A stretch of 64,000 bases of DNA from Wurfbainia villosa (GCA_025175895.1 CM045989.1:25823003-25887002), one strand, 5' to 3'; counted from the stretch's first letter, positions 10,550 through 22,506 are shown. Program-made: numbers and translations. The notes: generated by a model from the sequence alone, not told the origin.

Positions 10550-10795
10550 GGTTACGACAGCAGAGCTGCTTCTCTTCTCCCGCAGATGGGGAACCACACC
10601 GGCACGCGGCGGTGCGGAGTGGAGTTGCCTTTGTGCTTGCACCGGTGGGCAACGGGGAGCGGATCGTATCTCGCGCACTTCGTCTCAGCCACGAGTTGAG
10701 ACTCGGCGGGCCCCGCAGCGTTCTGCCTTATGTTGCCACGCGTCCGACGGCGGGTCCCAACTGCCCGCCCACCTGCGAGGAGTGTAATTTCTTGT

Positions 10796-10801
10796 TATAA
10801 A
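10796..10801 (+). promoter_or_regulatory. TATA box of the LNK1-like gene
   Basis: TATAAA at the downstream edge of a GC-rich promoter (10,430-10,790). About 30 bp downstream begins a pyrimidine/GA-rich leader, and a spliced 5' UTR exon ends at 10,982. Confidence 0.65.
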
Positions 10802-10827
10802 GCAGGCGAAGAAAGACCACCTCAATT

Positions 10828-10982
10828 TTTTTCCTCTCCTAAATCATCGCACGGTACAGAAAGAATTCGTTCGCAGTTGGATCGGGAAGGAAGCTACCGG
10901 AGGAACTCTCCATAGAGCGAGCGAGCGAGAGAGAGAGCAGAACGAGGAGGCGAGGAGGCAAGAAGATTTCTGTGGATCTAGG
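10828..10982 (+). other. 5' UTR exon 1 of the LNK1-like gene
   Basis: The transcription start is placed about 30 bp after the TATA box. The exon ends CTAGG/GTAAGG at 10,982. The following intron (10,983-11,148) ends in a pyrimidine tract and CCTCAG. The leader contains a GA microsatellite near 10,917-10,936. The start codon is in the next exon (11,149-11,220). Confidence 0.6.
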
Positions 10983-11196
10983 GTAAGGGATGTTCTGGAG
11001 CCCTTTTTCTTTCTGGGTTGCTTGTTTCTGGTCTCTTGCCCAGTTTGAGCTTGATTTCCGGAAGATTCGGTTGGACACTTGGTCTGAATTTTTTATTATT
11101 TGGAAAAAAAAAACCCTGCCTTGCTGAAGTGCTGTTTTTTTTCCTCAGGAAAGGCTGTCGGATTCGGGGAGGTTTGTATTTCCATCCCAGCTGAAG

Positions 11197-14100
11197 ATGG
11201 AAGATTGGAACCAGACCGAGGTATATTTTCTTTCACTTGCTATTTCTTTTCTCCTTTTTTTTAATAAAAAATTATGGTGTCTCTTGTGTATTTCTCGTGG
11301 CTTTCTTTTACTATGCTATTCCTTCGTTTTTGACCGATTCTTTATTCTACAATTAGGTTTACTGTTTCTTACGATTTTTCAACATCCATGTGACGGAAAA
11401 GGATCTTAGCTTACGAGGTTGGAGGGACTGTACTTATTAAGTAGTTAATTGCGGTGTCCAGAATTTTGAATTTAATTTTTGAAAGTTCAACTTTAATTCG
11501 TAGAGATTGCAAAAACACACACACACACACACACACATTTCCAGGAAGTTGATAGGTGGCCTTCCTTTTACTCCTGATTCCTGAATAAATAAAACTAAAG
11601 AACAACTCTTATTGTGTGCTACGAACGTTGAGAACATGGTATCCTGGGTGCTTGCAGAACTTGAAGCTAAAGAACCTGCATCAATTGGTGCTATGGGCAG
11701 GGAATTGATGTGGCTTTGCTTCCAACCTGATAACAAACTGGCTGTGGCAGGAGAAATGTTAGGGCCAAGCAATTCAAGAAAAACATATTGGATTTTATTC
11801 TCCATTTGCTAGACTTACATGTTAATTTATAACACACAGATTTGCCATTCTGGACAAAACCAATAAATCGATCTAATTTGGTGTTTTAATTGTGGGTTTG
11901 TGTTGTTGTGGGATGTGGGTTGCATATGTGGAACTTGTTAATCCGTTACCATTAACATTGATGGGCTGCTAACGGATTTTGGGTCTAAGGTTTATAAGGG
12001 ATGTGGTCCCCGCTGAGTTAAAGATCGCGGAATCTCTACTCATTCCATCCGAGACAGACCCAATAAACTATCATTGTAACTCCATCGAAAGGCCACGTCC
12101 GCTACATCTTCGAATTTCACTTTCGAGCATAAATCAAGATGATGGTGGAGTCCTTGGATTCAGGTTTATAAGAGGTGTTGTCCAATTGCTAAATCTCTGT
12201 TCACTCCATCTGAGAAAGACCCAATAAATTACTGTCGTAACTCCATCGGAAGGCCATGCCCGTTGTGTCTTCTTCGACATTCACTTTTGAGTAGAAATCA
12301 AGATGATGTCTTCGGTTTTAGTTTATGTAGTAATTTCTAATTTGAACTTTATGCATTTTGCTGTCATTTTCAACAATGACAAGATCTTGTGTAGAATATT
12401 CGTGTAGTTTTTATCACAAACATGTAGAACAATTTGCAAAGTTTTTCCTGTCAAGTGGTATAAGAGCCAGGTTTTAGGGTGGTTCTTGAGTTTCTAGCAT
12501 TCATTTTTTTGACAATTTCTTTCCAAATGCATGTGGTCTGCACTAGATTTTAATGTAACACGTTTAAACATGCATATTTGTTGAATCTAGGGATAAGTAA
12601 ACCTAGGATTTTTATTGGTTTTGAGTTCTTTGCATTTTTCTGTGAAGAATATTGGGGTAACTGTTGTAGTGTTTCGTAATAATCATCGCATTCGATCTAT
12701 AGAAATCGAATTGTGTTGACATTAGTTGACCATTGTAGGTTGCCAGTTTATTAATGTATGTAAAATTACACACAGAAAGTTTGCAGTTCAACTATGACAC
12801 TCAATTGATTTGATCAGTTGATTGTCATAAGGACCAGTAGACTATTGTGCGTGAAATTGCGAACTGAATGTTTGCAATTCGATGGGACTCGAATGACCTA
12901 ACCAATCTACTGTCGTAAGGGCTAATCGATTGCTGTGCATGAAATTGTGAATAGAAAGTTTGCAGTTCGACTGTAGCACGTGACTATTAGTTGGCTGTCA
13001 TTTAGGGATAATCGACTGTTGTATCCGAGGTTTGTTTTTGGATCAATTGGTGTAGTTGATTGCTATTATCAATTGAATGCCATTTAAGACCAGTTGTTGT
13101 TTAGAGGGTTGAGCACAGTAGGTTTAATAGTGGATCAGGTAACTTGACTATTGGCAATAGTTGAGTGCAATACTCGACTGATCAGTATAAGTCGAGCACA
13201 GTGCCAAATATATGCTTAAGATAGCTCACTTATAAACATTTTATATTGATTATGCGCATGATATGTCGGCACAAAGAAAGACATGTTATGCGACTAATTA
13301 AAGCAATAGTGAGTTGTATTTAAAACTCATATAACGAAACTTAGCTTATATATGGTAACATTTATAAATTATGCACATAATGTGCCATTCAAAAGGAAGG
13401 CATATTGTGTCGTTGATTGCGATGGTCATGAGCTATGATTGGAGAGTATCACTAACAAGTTACAAGATAGTCCAAAGATTAATTGTAATATTATACTTGG
13501 TATTTTATAAGGGCCTATTCATATGCTTATATTTATGTTTCATTCCATTGTTTTTTACAAATATATGTATGTTCTTGCTAATAATGTATTTGTTTTCCCC
13601 TTTTTTCTTTTATAGCGCACTCGATGTCTATCAACATTAATAACTTGCCAATGCTTCTTACCACTAAATTCACTAGAATTAAAAGGATCGATGATAATAG
13701 TAAATGTTAAAAAATTGCAGTGTCTAAAAGCGTCCTTCTAAACTTAGTTAGTTTATAAGTCAATTTCGCTATTGCACCTACTGACACTTAGTGGATTTAT
13801 ACTGATGCTACCATTCATATAAGTGCCATTATACAAAATTGTCTCAGAAGTTGATTACTATATGATAGTGAAAGATACATTTGTACGAGTAATGATAAGA
13901 AAGCTAAAGCTACAGTTATATGTGTTTTTAGGCGTTGTCTAGATTAGTATTTTTGAATTTGGAAAATACATTTATTCTACTATTGTTTGGATGTAACTTA
14001 ATCTCATTTCTAGTTTGGACAAATTTAGATACTCTTATTCATTTGGAAATAAAAAATTTAGTATTTTTTAAAATTCAGTTTTGATTGGTATTGGTTTCTT

Positions 14101-17100
14101 AATTCATAAACTATGTAGATTAGATACCATAGCTCCTATTGACAACAAAATAATGCATAGTATAGATATAAAATGCAATTTAACTGACGAGAATTTATCC
14201 ACATTGTGACATAGGTGTTTAAGACACATATCTAACTAATTCTTAGAAAGATTAATATTATAAGAAATTCTCGATTCTCTGACATGTGGGAAAACAATTA
14301 ACTAAAGGGGTAAACATACAAATCAATGTAGTGTCTTGGAACTTATTCATACTTAATATATATGAAATATTTCTTAAGATGTCTTAGAATGGTCACACAT
14401 ATTTTATTAGTTTCATGGATGATTACTCACGATACGGTTACTTGTATCTCTTGTATTAAAAGTCATAGTTGCTGAATGTATTCAAAGTCTTCAAAGTCGA
14501 AGTTGAAAATTAACTAGGCAAGAAGATTAAGACTGTTAGATATGACCGTGGTGGTGAATACTATGATAGCTATGACGGATCAGATGAATAACATCTTGGA
14601 CTTTTTGTAGATTACTTTGTTGAGTGTGAGATAGTAGTTTACTGCACCATGCTTAGTACTCTTCATCAGAATGGTATAGCAGAGTGACGAAATCGAATCC
14701 TAAAGGACATGATAAAAAGTATGATACATTCACTTTTTTATCGGAATTTTTATAGAGAGAAGTACTTAAAACTATAGTATACTTACTCAATAGAGTATTC
14801 AATAAGACAGTGTCTAAAACTCCATAGGAACTGTGGACGGATAAGAAGTCTAACATTAGACATTTATATGTTTGTGGTTGTTTAGATGAGGCTAGGTCTT
14901 ATAGACCTAATGAAATGAAACTACACTTAAGGATATTAAATTGTCATTTTGTGGGTTACTTGGAATGGTCTTCAAGTTTTATAACCCTTCAAATAGATTT
15001 TTGTTGAGACAGGTAATGCTAAATTTGTTAAGAATAGTGTAAGCATGAAAATAAGAGATATCTCTTTTGAGGAGGAGAGTACTGGCGATTCTACTATGGT
15101 TACTATTGATGCAACTAGTTGTGGTATGGTAACCATACCCTATGCTATTGGAATTGCACATGTAGTGGAAGTAGTACACTATGATATTCCCAAACCTTCT
15201 TTGGTACAAATAGAGGGCTCGTTTTCTCAAGCTGAAGTATTCCCTCTTATAGTTGAGTAGATGCACCAACCGCCTCATATACAAGTGTCACTAATGAGAT
15301 CCATCAAGGAAAGGAGATCAATAGTGTCACATGATTATGTTTATCTCCAAGAGTATGAGTTTGACATAGGATGAAAAGTGATTCTATATCCTTCCAAGAA
15401 GTTAAAATGTTCTAACTCTGAAAGGTGGATTGAAGCTATGAAGGAAGAGATGAACTTTATGAAAGATAACGACGTTTGAGAACTTGTCGAATTATATGGA
15501 GTGAAACTTGTCATTGCAAATGAATCTTTAAAACTAAATGAGATTCAATTACAAGGAGACTTTCTCACCTGTATCAACAAAAGACTCCTTGAAAGCAATC
15601 ATGTCATTTGTATCTTATTATGATTTGGAGCTATATTAAATGGACGTTAATACTGCATTCTTCAATGGTGATATTGAGGAGGCTATATATATGGTGCAGT
15701 TAGAGAATTTTAAATCTGAGGATTCAAAACACCTTATAAGTAAACTAAAGAAGATCATTTATGGTTTGAAATAGACATCCCATCAGTGGTACAAAAAATT
15801 TTGATCAAGTGATTACTCTATTTGATTTTAAAGAGAATTCAATAGATCAATGCATATATATCAAGTTCAGGGGAGCAAGTTTATTATACTTGTCCTATAT
15901 GTGAATAATATTTTACTTACCAATAATAATAAAGATTTAATGCATGAAACTAGAAAATTTTAAAATGAAATATCTTGGCGGAACATTTTTGTATTAGACA
16001 TATAGATATGTTGTGATCATTCAAGGGGTATATTTGGACTTTCACAAAAGGCTTATATTGAAAAGGTGCTTAGTCGGTATGCCACGTAAAACTGTGCTCC
16101 TAGTGACATACCTATAGTTATGGGTGATATGTTTAACTTGCAACAATATTCACAATGTGAACAATGCCAAGAGCTTGGGAACTTGGGAGAACTCGGGCTG
16201 GAGCTGGGACTGGAGAGCTCAAATTGGAGTGCTCGGGAACTCAGGTTGGAGTTGGGACTGGAGAGCTCAAATTTCAGAGCTCGAGAACTCAGGAGGCTAG
16301 CCTATAGATACTGATGAACTGACCCAGCTCAAGAGGTTGGCTCCTTGAGCTGGAATCTTGCAATATATGGTGCTAGAATGGAGAAGCTACATAGGCATAG
16401 CCTATTGAACTCGGAGACCAAGGGGTATCAGTCATGTTCTTGTGACTGTAGTCTTTGAATTTCTATCTTGACAAGGAATAACCCATACCAAGAAGGAATC
16501 TGCAATGTGAAAGTTGTTAATAATATCATCAATGGCTATTACTGTGCGGACTATACTAGTTTCTTTTCTTTATATTTATGATAGATTGATTCATTACCAG
16601 AAAGGGAAATTTTGCCCGTAGCTTCTGTATCCACATTAACTCCAAGGAAAATTCTATTTTTAATTGCTATCAAGTTTTATCTTCTGCAATCTAAAGAAAG
16701 TTTGTTTTGTTGTCCAAATATAGTGGTAACGTAAGATGTGTCTTTGGTTATCCAGATGGAAGACATCGTTTTTGGTAATGTTAGTGAGAACAATGACTGT
16801 AAATTGTCTAATGGTGGTAGTATACCAGAGGAAGAGTCTCTAAAACCAGGCAACTTCATTGTTACACATCAAAGTACAGAGACCGATATTGGAAATAGTG
16901 CAGGGAACAAAGTGGCAAAGATCAAAGATGCCATTTGGAAAAAAGAAGGGACAATTATTTGCCCTTCTCCTGAAAATCAAGGCTTCAGTGTAGTGAAAGG
17001 TTTGTTCCTTATATAGTCATCAAGATTGCATACCGCCCTCAGATTAGCTTCTCTCTACTCACGGGTCTTTCCTTTTCTGTGCCAGGGGATTGTCAAGGGC

Positions 17101-19854
17101 CTAATATAATTTCACAAAACAAGATGTGCAGCTCAAGCAATCCTGGTGCAAGTGGGAATGCCAAGGAAGAAACAGACATTTGCCAATTGTCATATGAGAA
17201 TAATAGCTCAGTCCATTCCAAAATTACTTTTTTTGTGAATGACAATGATCAAGAAAACGATCTTCTGTATTATGATTGGTCAGGTATCAGCAATTTTGAG
17301 GACGTTGATCAAATGTTCAGGTAGGTCAGAGTTGGTATTTTATACCACAACTCTATTCTTTAAGTTTTAATTTTGATGTAGTGGCCAGCATTTTTATTTT
17401 ATTTTGTTTCTCTTGGAGAAATTGTGATCCCACATTTGGACAATGGAGCAATACAGATGGGCCATCATGGATATCTTCCTCAAATGACATGTTTGGTCCA
17501 GAAGATACGTTGACGTCAGCCTTCGAATCCTATACTCTAGAATTCAAAGAATTAGAGAATGCACCAGGATATTGTGAAAACATCCGACAGTTGCATGAAT
17601 GTAGGACACCTCAGGTTGACACTCATAAGCAATCTTGTTTGACCCACCAGTCCTTCAAGTCAAATGCAGAACAGGTTTTTAGACATCAACATTCTTTTGA
17701 TATCTTACTGAAGTAGCTAGATTCACTTATTATTTGCAGAAATTTTGATTCTTACAATTTGTGTATGTTGTTCTTGAAGGCATATGATGGTGGCGGAGAG
17801 GATGAGAATAAATCATCTTTAACACCATTTAGCACGAATAATTTGGGTGACCATGAGGTAAATAGGATAAACCCTAAGCTGTGTTTTAATTGTTTATTGT
17901 TTATATTTCGTTTTTCATAATATTATTGTGATTTAGCAAGCAGGTTGTGTTGAAAACTAATGTGATGTAAACTAACTTCCTGATTAAAACTAACTTCAAG
18001 CCATCAATTTGATTGCTGAAAAGAGTGTTCCTTTTAAATATCATAGAAAGATCGAGCCTTGATGTTCCCCTTAGTAAAATTAAAACGTCATACATATTAA
18101 CTTACCTCTCTCTCTCTCTCTCATATGAGCAGCCAGAGATCAACATCCAAACCCAGCAGCTCAATAGACAATTCTCATCTGATGTGAAAGGAAAAGGTTA
18201 TCTTTCAACACTTTAGTGGCGCATTTTATCCTCTCCACATGTAACACTAGCTAATGTGGAAATATGATGTATCTTTTACAGGTCTTGCAACTTATCCTGC
18301 TCAGCTTCAGTCAAAGCGAGATTGTTTTGTGAAATCAAACTCTTCAAGTTTCACACAGTCCTTAGATCCTGATTTTCACGTGAACAAACTTCTGTACCAG
18401 GATCTTCTTTTGCAGACAACGACTAGTACTATAACTAACTGTAAACAAGATCCTTCCTCGTCATTTGAAGTTTCAGCTCCTGTTGTCAAAAACACTTTCG
18501 ATGGAATGGGGAAAGTATCTGATACTTTGTTAAATAATTCTGTTATGAAACTGGGAGAAATGGTGGATAGACCAAGCATAGGACCACCAGAGCAGGGCAA
18601 TTCAGTTAGGAAACAGTATGATAATTTTGGACAAAACATTCACAGTGACCGAGGAAATATGGGCATGGAGCTTCATGGAAGAGATATGGATTCTGGAGTT
18701 GGGAAGAACCCATTCATGGCTTCAGTCTTCTCAGACGATATTTCTGATAAAATTATCAGTTTCCAACAGCTTCAGGGTGTCATAGGTCAGGTATGCTGCT
18801 ATTTATACAATTGTGCAACTCTATTTGTTTTACATACTTTGTCCCTTGTTATGCTTGCGATTGTAAGTAATACAAAAGTCATGAATCGTATTATTTGGGG
18901 TTGGTTATACAGATCTTATCTTTGCCATTGGACCCTAGTTTACTATTGCAATTATTCATCTCTCAAATCTCATCCTTTCATATCACTAGTTCAACTCCCC
19001 AATCTTCTAATTCACAATACGTGGGTGGAAACTTTCCTTGTTCATCGATGAGTCATAAGCTCGATGGTGTTAGGTAGATTAACTGGTAAGGGCCTTTGGG
19101 AATGTTGCAGAGTTCATGGATCCAATCCACCTTCATCATAAAAGGTGGAAGCTTGAAGGCTTCCACTGATACATTATTTAAAATAAGAAATCAAGTCATA
19201 AGTTAACTACTGTGACTCTTCTTTTTTTTCACCCTACCTATGTTGGTTGTAAGTAAATGTTTCAATGCAGTTACATTTGTTTGCTGCAGTTGGATATTAG
19301 GACAAAGCTCTGTATAAGAGACAGCCTATACCGATTGGCCAAGAGTGCAGAACAGAGACACAGTTTCGCTGCTGCAAATGCTCAAGGTGTAGATTTTAGA
19401 AGAGGAATATATGGTACAGGAACATCATGCAGGTACACTTAAATCTAAGAATAGAACTTGGCAAAATAAATCCTCTGTTTTCAGATGATCGTTTATTTAA
19501 TATTTAGGGCGTTTTTATGTATAAAAAAAAAATACTTCTGTAACAACCCACATGCTCTACTCAATTATTTCCTGAAATGTTTTGCTGTCTTTTCCAGCTC
19601 TGTCCAATACATGGACATAGAAACTGAGACGAATCCTATTGATCGGTCCGTGGCACACCTGCTTTTCCATAGGGCACCAGAGAGTGTGACAAGATCAATT
19701 GATGATTCTACGTCATTCGATGCTGGCATGATGGTAAGACCTACATGAATCTTGATTAGCATCGATTAGTCCTAGATTTTTTCTTGCTGCTATGTTAACC
19801 TCCGAATGCAAATAGACTTGAAAAGTTAATGATTCCATCATGCTTGTTCAGTGA
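11197..19854 (+). CDS. LNK1: LNK1-like protein (night light-inducible and clock-regulated), 9 coding exons, about 563 aa
   Basis: LNK proteins are nuclear coactivators that work with RVE/MYB-type clock factors to drive clock and light-responsive genes; that role is family knowledge. Exons: 11,197-11,220; 16,756-16,999; 17,086-17,320; 17,419-17,674; 17,780-17,857; 18,133-18,196; 18,282-18,790; 19,290-19,432; 19,598-19,733, then a stop. All junctions are GT-AG and all phases agree, giving 1,689 coding bases. The protein starts MEDWNQTEMEDIVFGN. It has the LNK1-like block DWSGISNFEDVDQMF (residues 153-167), the hallmark CIRDSLYRLAKSAEQRH (about 478-494), and NPIDRSVAHLLFHR (530-543). These match LNK1 better than LNK2, from memory. 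The C-terminus is uncertain: the natural acceptor at 19,851 gives an immediate TGA, and retaining the intron gives MVRPT and a stop at 19,748. Confidence 0.85.
11515..11537. repeat. (AC)n microsatellite in intron
   Basis: Uninterrupted AC dinucleotide run of about eleven units in the long first coding intron. Confidence 0.95.
11605..11815. other. Intronic segment open on both strands, unrecognised
   Basis: The plus strand carries a 66-codon open frame (MCATNVENMVSWVLAELEAK...) and the minus strand a longer one. Neither resembles a family I know, and no splice signals tie it to the LNK1-like transcript. It could be a captured gene fragment or chance. Confidence 0.25.
11903..12453 (+). mobile_element. 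Probable 5' LTR of the intronic copia element
   Basis: Ends CCTGTCA at 12,453, two bases before a primer-binding site. A TGTTGTTGTGGG near 11,903 is a plausible start but has no second LTR to confirm it. It contains two diverged direct repeats of about 150 bp, 11,989-12,145 and 12,163-12,309 (period 174). Both begin GGTTTATAAG, pass through CCAATAAA and CGTAACTCCATCG-like words, and end AATCAAGATGATG. Confidence 0.45.
12456..12468 (+). other. Degenerate primer-binding site of the intronic copia element
   Basis: TGGTATAAGAGCC differs by one base from TGGTATCAGAGCC, the initiator-tRNA-Met primer site common in plant LTR retrotransposons. Confidence 0.65.
12740..13445. repeat. Diverged tandem repeats in the copia 5' leader
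   Basis: A unit of about 80-100 bp containing TGAAATTG...AAGTTTGCAGTTCGA recurs near 12,765, 12,860 and 12,940. A second pair, 13,240-13,320 and 13,361-13,441 (ATTATGCGCATGATATG against ATTATGCACATAATGTG), follows. Non-coding. Confidence 0.55.
13620..16172 (+). pseudogene. Dead Ty1/copia gag-pol in intron 1 of the LNK1-like gene
   Basis: Plus-strand translation with many stops and shifts shows the copia domain order. A gag start lies near 13,624. The integrase core has DDYSRYGYLY near 14,418, DRGGEYY at 14,544 and HQNGIAE at 14,663. The reverse transcriptase has MDVNTAFFNGDIEEAIY at 15,640. The metal-binding YVDD box is changed to YVNN (15,898-15,909), and LSQKAYIEKVLSRY follows near 16,040. 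RNase H and the 3' LTR are missing. The closest relatives by motif are Tnt1/Tork-type plant copia. Same strand as the host gene, fully inside its intron. Confidence 0.85.
16197..16292 (+). repeat. Two tandem 48-bp units
   Basis: GTTGGAGTTGGGACTGGAGA-type units at 16,197-16,244 and 16,245-16,292, with few differences, at the point where copia similarity ends. The unit length is a multiple of three, so an open frame persists by chance. Confidence 0.8.
18106..18122 (+). repeat. (TC)n microsatellite just upstream of a LNK1-like splice acceptor
   Basis: A run of about eight TC units ends ten bases before the acceptor AG (18,131-18,132) of the 64-base exon 6, where it would act as the polypyrimidine tract. 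Confidence 0.9.
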
Positions 19855-20360
19855 TCCCAGTTGTGAGATTATGGCTCGGCTGGCAGTGGCGGAGGCAGCA
19901 TGACTATCAATCAACAGGAAGAAAGCTTCAGCTAGAGCTTTGGCCTCCATGGGCACCGGAGGTTTCCTTTCTCAAATATTGTAGATATCGAGTGGTAGTA
20001 AAACCTTATTGACAGATTTCTATGCTGTTATTTTAGATTACAGTCTTTGTCCAATTTTATTTTTGAGCTATAATAACAGTTTGATGCTCACACAGATGTT
20101 AATGCCATTTATTTACTGTTGAATCGTCTCCTTGAGCGGTCATAATCCAGGTATCCATCATGTATGCGTGCTGTGTGTGGGAGCAAGTATTCATTACATC
20201 GTTTGAGCTTTTATGTTCAAAGCAAGAGAGCACAAAAATGCTTAGTATTTTGATTTATGCCTTTGTTTTTTTGCTCGCCAATCTCCATTGTAACATAAAT
20301 TTATGAGGTAATTTGAAGTATAATCCTTTACCTGAATAAAACTTTGCATCTTGTTCAAGA
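19855..20360 (+). other. 3' UTR of the LNK1-like gene
   Basis: Follows the predicted stop, with AATAAA at 20,335-20,340 as the most likely poly(A) signal. The start of this stretch looks like former coding sequence: the frame in phase with the last exon reads YGSAGSGGGSMTINQQEESFS-like sequence to a TAG at 19,933-19,935, after TGA codons at 19,852 and 19,864. Confidence 0.5.
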
Positions 20361-21207
20361 TCAACCAGGGCAGTCATTAGCACGCTTTTCATCCTTTCTT
20401 ATGTTTGTCGTTTAATTACTTTGCAATGCCCTTGTCTGGGAAAGTACGTAGAGGAATAAAAATTGCAACGCCCATCGAGTTCACTGGGCTTTTCGCCAGC
20501 TTGGGCACAAGTGGACAGTTTTAACAGCTTAAGAGCGGACATGGTTTAAACCAACTTCTGGAGAGCAGGACAGCTGAAACAACTTCCATGGAGCCACGCA
20601 TTTGGCTTTTCACCAGCTTTTGCAGTTGTTTGGCTTTTATTAGAGGGCATACTCAAGATTTTAAAATTCTTCAAAAAACGCATCATATTTTGTTTTTTTA
20701 TTTTATCAAAAGACATTTAATTTCAATACTATTCCTTCCATCAATAATTGTAATATCAATTTATTTTTTGAAGAGTTACAGAATATTCGATCCATTCAAA
20801 TGTCACTTAGAATTTCATGCTTGTCAAAGTCTATTTTATATATAATTCTTTCTATTCAAAATACTATTTCGGCTGTATAACAATTCAGTAAAAAGTTGAA
20901 GAAAAATTTGAAATGTGATTATGGTTTCAGCATATTTCATTTGATATATTTTTGTTGATTCTCTTAAAGACTTTTTCATGTATGTATTTTGTTGACTAGT
21001 CTTATTTTTTTAAATCTAAATCTTTAATACGTAAAAATACATGCATATAAATATTGATTTAAAAAATTATTTTAGAATGATTTTTAACAATTATAATTTA
21101 TATTTGTTTAGAATATATTATATTAGAGTATATTGTCCATTCCTATGTAATTTAAGATTTTGAAAAGATAGCATGCTTTTTATTAAATTCGGCAGCTCCA
21201 AATCCTC
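20361..21207. other. AT-rich intergenic spacer
   Basis: No gene supported. 20,470-20,640 has short inverted words around CACTGGGCTTTTCGCCAGC and TTGGCTTTTCACCAGC that may mark an old short repeat. The rest is strongly AT-rich. Confidence 0.45.
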
Positions 21208-21843
21208 CCATCGAGCTCTTTTATAACTTAGCTGGGGCTGATTTTTCGTCTTCCAATCGACTGCTCTTATCCAACAGTCGATTGGTCACTTAGTCGTTGC
21301 CTCACAATGGCTTAATCTACGTCAAAAAGTTATCTATCAATCGACTGCCCTGACTTAGCAATCGACTGTCATAGCCACCAATCGAATGTCATAGGCAAGC
21401 AATTGACTACCAAACATTCTATAACTTGGCCATTTTCAACCCTAGCCAATTTGCTCAACCATATCATCGTCGAGCCACGATCGTGATTGAGCCTCAGTCA
21501 ACTACTTGACCAATCAGCTAGGGCATAATCTCAATCAACTGATTCGAATCAATTAGACTTTCAAGTGTCAAACACTGGGCCAGTCGATTGGTCTATAATC
21601 CCAGTCGACTGGTAAATCTCAAACATGAGATTTAACTCAAGTATGATCTCCTCATACTTGATACACACCCATAGCCTTGACCTAAGCCTTCTAGCCACCT
21701 CCATCAACCTCGGATCCATCCGAGTCCTCCACGACTTGTTCATTTTTCGCGCTAGCATTCAGCTACTTCCATTGTCTATTGTCATGCTAACTGAGTCCTT
21801 TGCCAAGGTTCATTTGGACTTATACCACCAATACCCATACTTG
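21208..21843 (-). mobile_element. Copia LTR remnant, interrupted by a TRIM
   Basis: Colinear with 23,040-23,600 of the intact LTR: GAGCTC...TATA, a series of CAATCGACTG-type words, the AACATGAGATTTAACTCAAG block, CTAAGCCTTCTAGCCACCTCC and GGATCC. It is more diverged than the other copies. The LTR resumes at 22,507 after the TRIM. Confidence 0.7.
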
Positions 21844-22506
21844 TGTTGAGAGTACGGTGAATACAATCAAAGTCCTACATTGGTAAGATATGGAAAAGAT
21901 CATGCATTTATAAGATAAAAAGATATCTCCATCGGTATGAGGTCTTTTGGGTAAAACCAAAAAACAAAATCATGAGGGCTTAGGCCCAAAGTGGACAATA
22001 TTATACCATTTATGGAGATATATGAATCTTATAGGTACTAATAATTGGTATCAGAGCTATGTTCTATGTCAAGCCATGAACCTCGAACGAACAAAGTGGA
22101 GCTCCCAGAGAACCAGATAGCAGACAGGAAGTCCAGTTAGGTCGGGAGGATCGAACAACTTGCAAGAAGTCCAGTTGGGCCACAAGGGCTGAACAATTGG
22201 TAGGAAGTCCTGGTGGATTGAAGATCGGACATCAAGCAGAGGAAGTCCTTCTAGGATAGACAGGCTTGAGGGGGGCTCAATGTGATCTTTCGTTTGAGGG
22301 GGGGGATTGTTGGGAGTATGGTGAATACAATCAAAGTCCTACATTGATAAGACATGGAAAAAATCATGTGCTTATAAGATAAAAAGATATCTCCATTGGT
22401 ATGAGGCATTTTGGGTAAAACCCAAAAATAAAACCATGAGGACTTAGGCCCAAAGTGGACAATATCATACAATTGTGGAGATATATGAATCTTATAGGCA
22501 CTAATA
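21844..22506 (+). mobile_element. TRIM-like miniature LTR element, 663 bp
   Basis: Two direct repeats of about 200 bp, 21,844-22,043 and 22,308-22,506, both starting TGTTG(A/G)GAGTA and ending ACTAATA, are about 90% alike by eye. Directly after the left repeat is an exact primer-binding site TGGTATCAGAGC (22,046-22,057). Directly before the right repeat is a polypurine tract GAGGGGGGGGA (near 22,296). Only about 264 non-coding bases separate the repeats. This is the full layout of a terminal-repeat retrotransposon in miniature, which must be moved by enzymes of other elements. No clear target duplication is seen, and I see no 5S rRNA-like sequence that would make it a Cassandra element. Confidence 0.85.

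Noticed and set aside
10430..10915. Four overlapping plus-strand open frames
   Set aside because: GC-rich promoter of the LNK1-like gene; composition alone keeps frames open.
16738..16755. Upstream ATG (MSLVIQ) as start of the LNK1-like protein
   Set aside because: It is intron sequence ending in a canonical CAG acceptor at 16,755. The exon at 11,197-11,220 supplies the start and makes all phases agree.
22046..22057. tRNA-like sequence TGGTATCAGAGC (also at array primer sites and 29,865)
   Set aside because: These are primer-binding sites of LTR elements, only 12-13 bases long, not tRNA genes.
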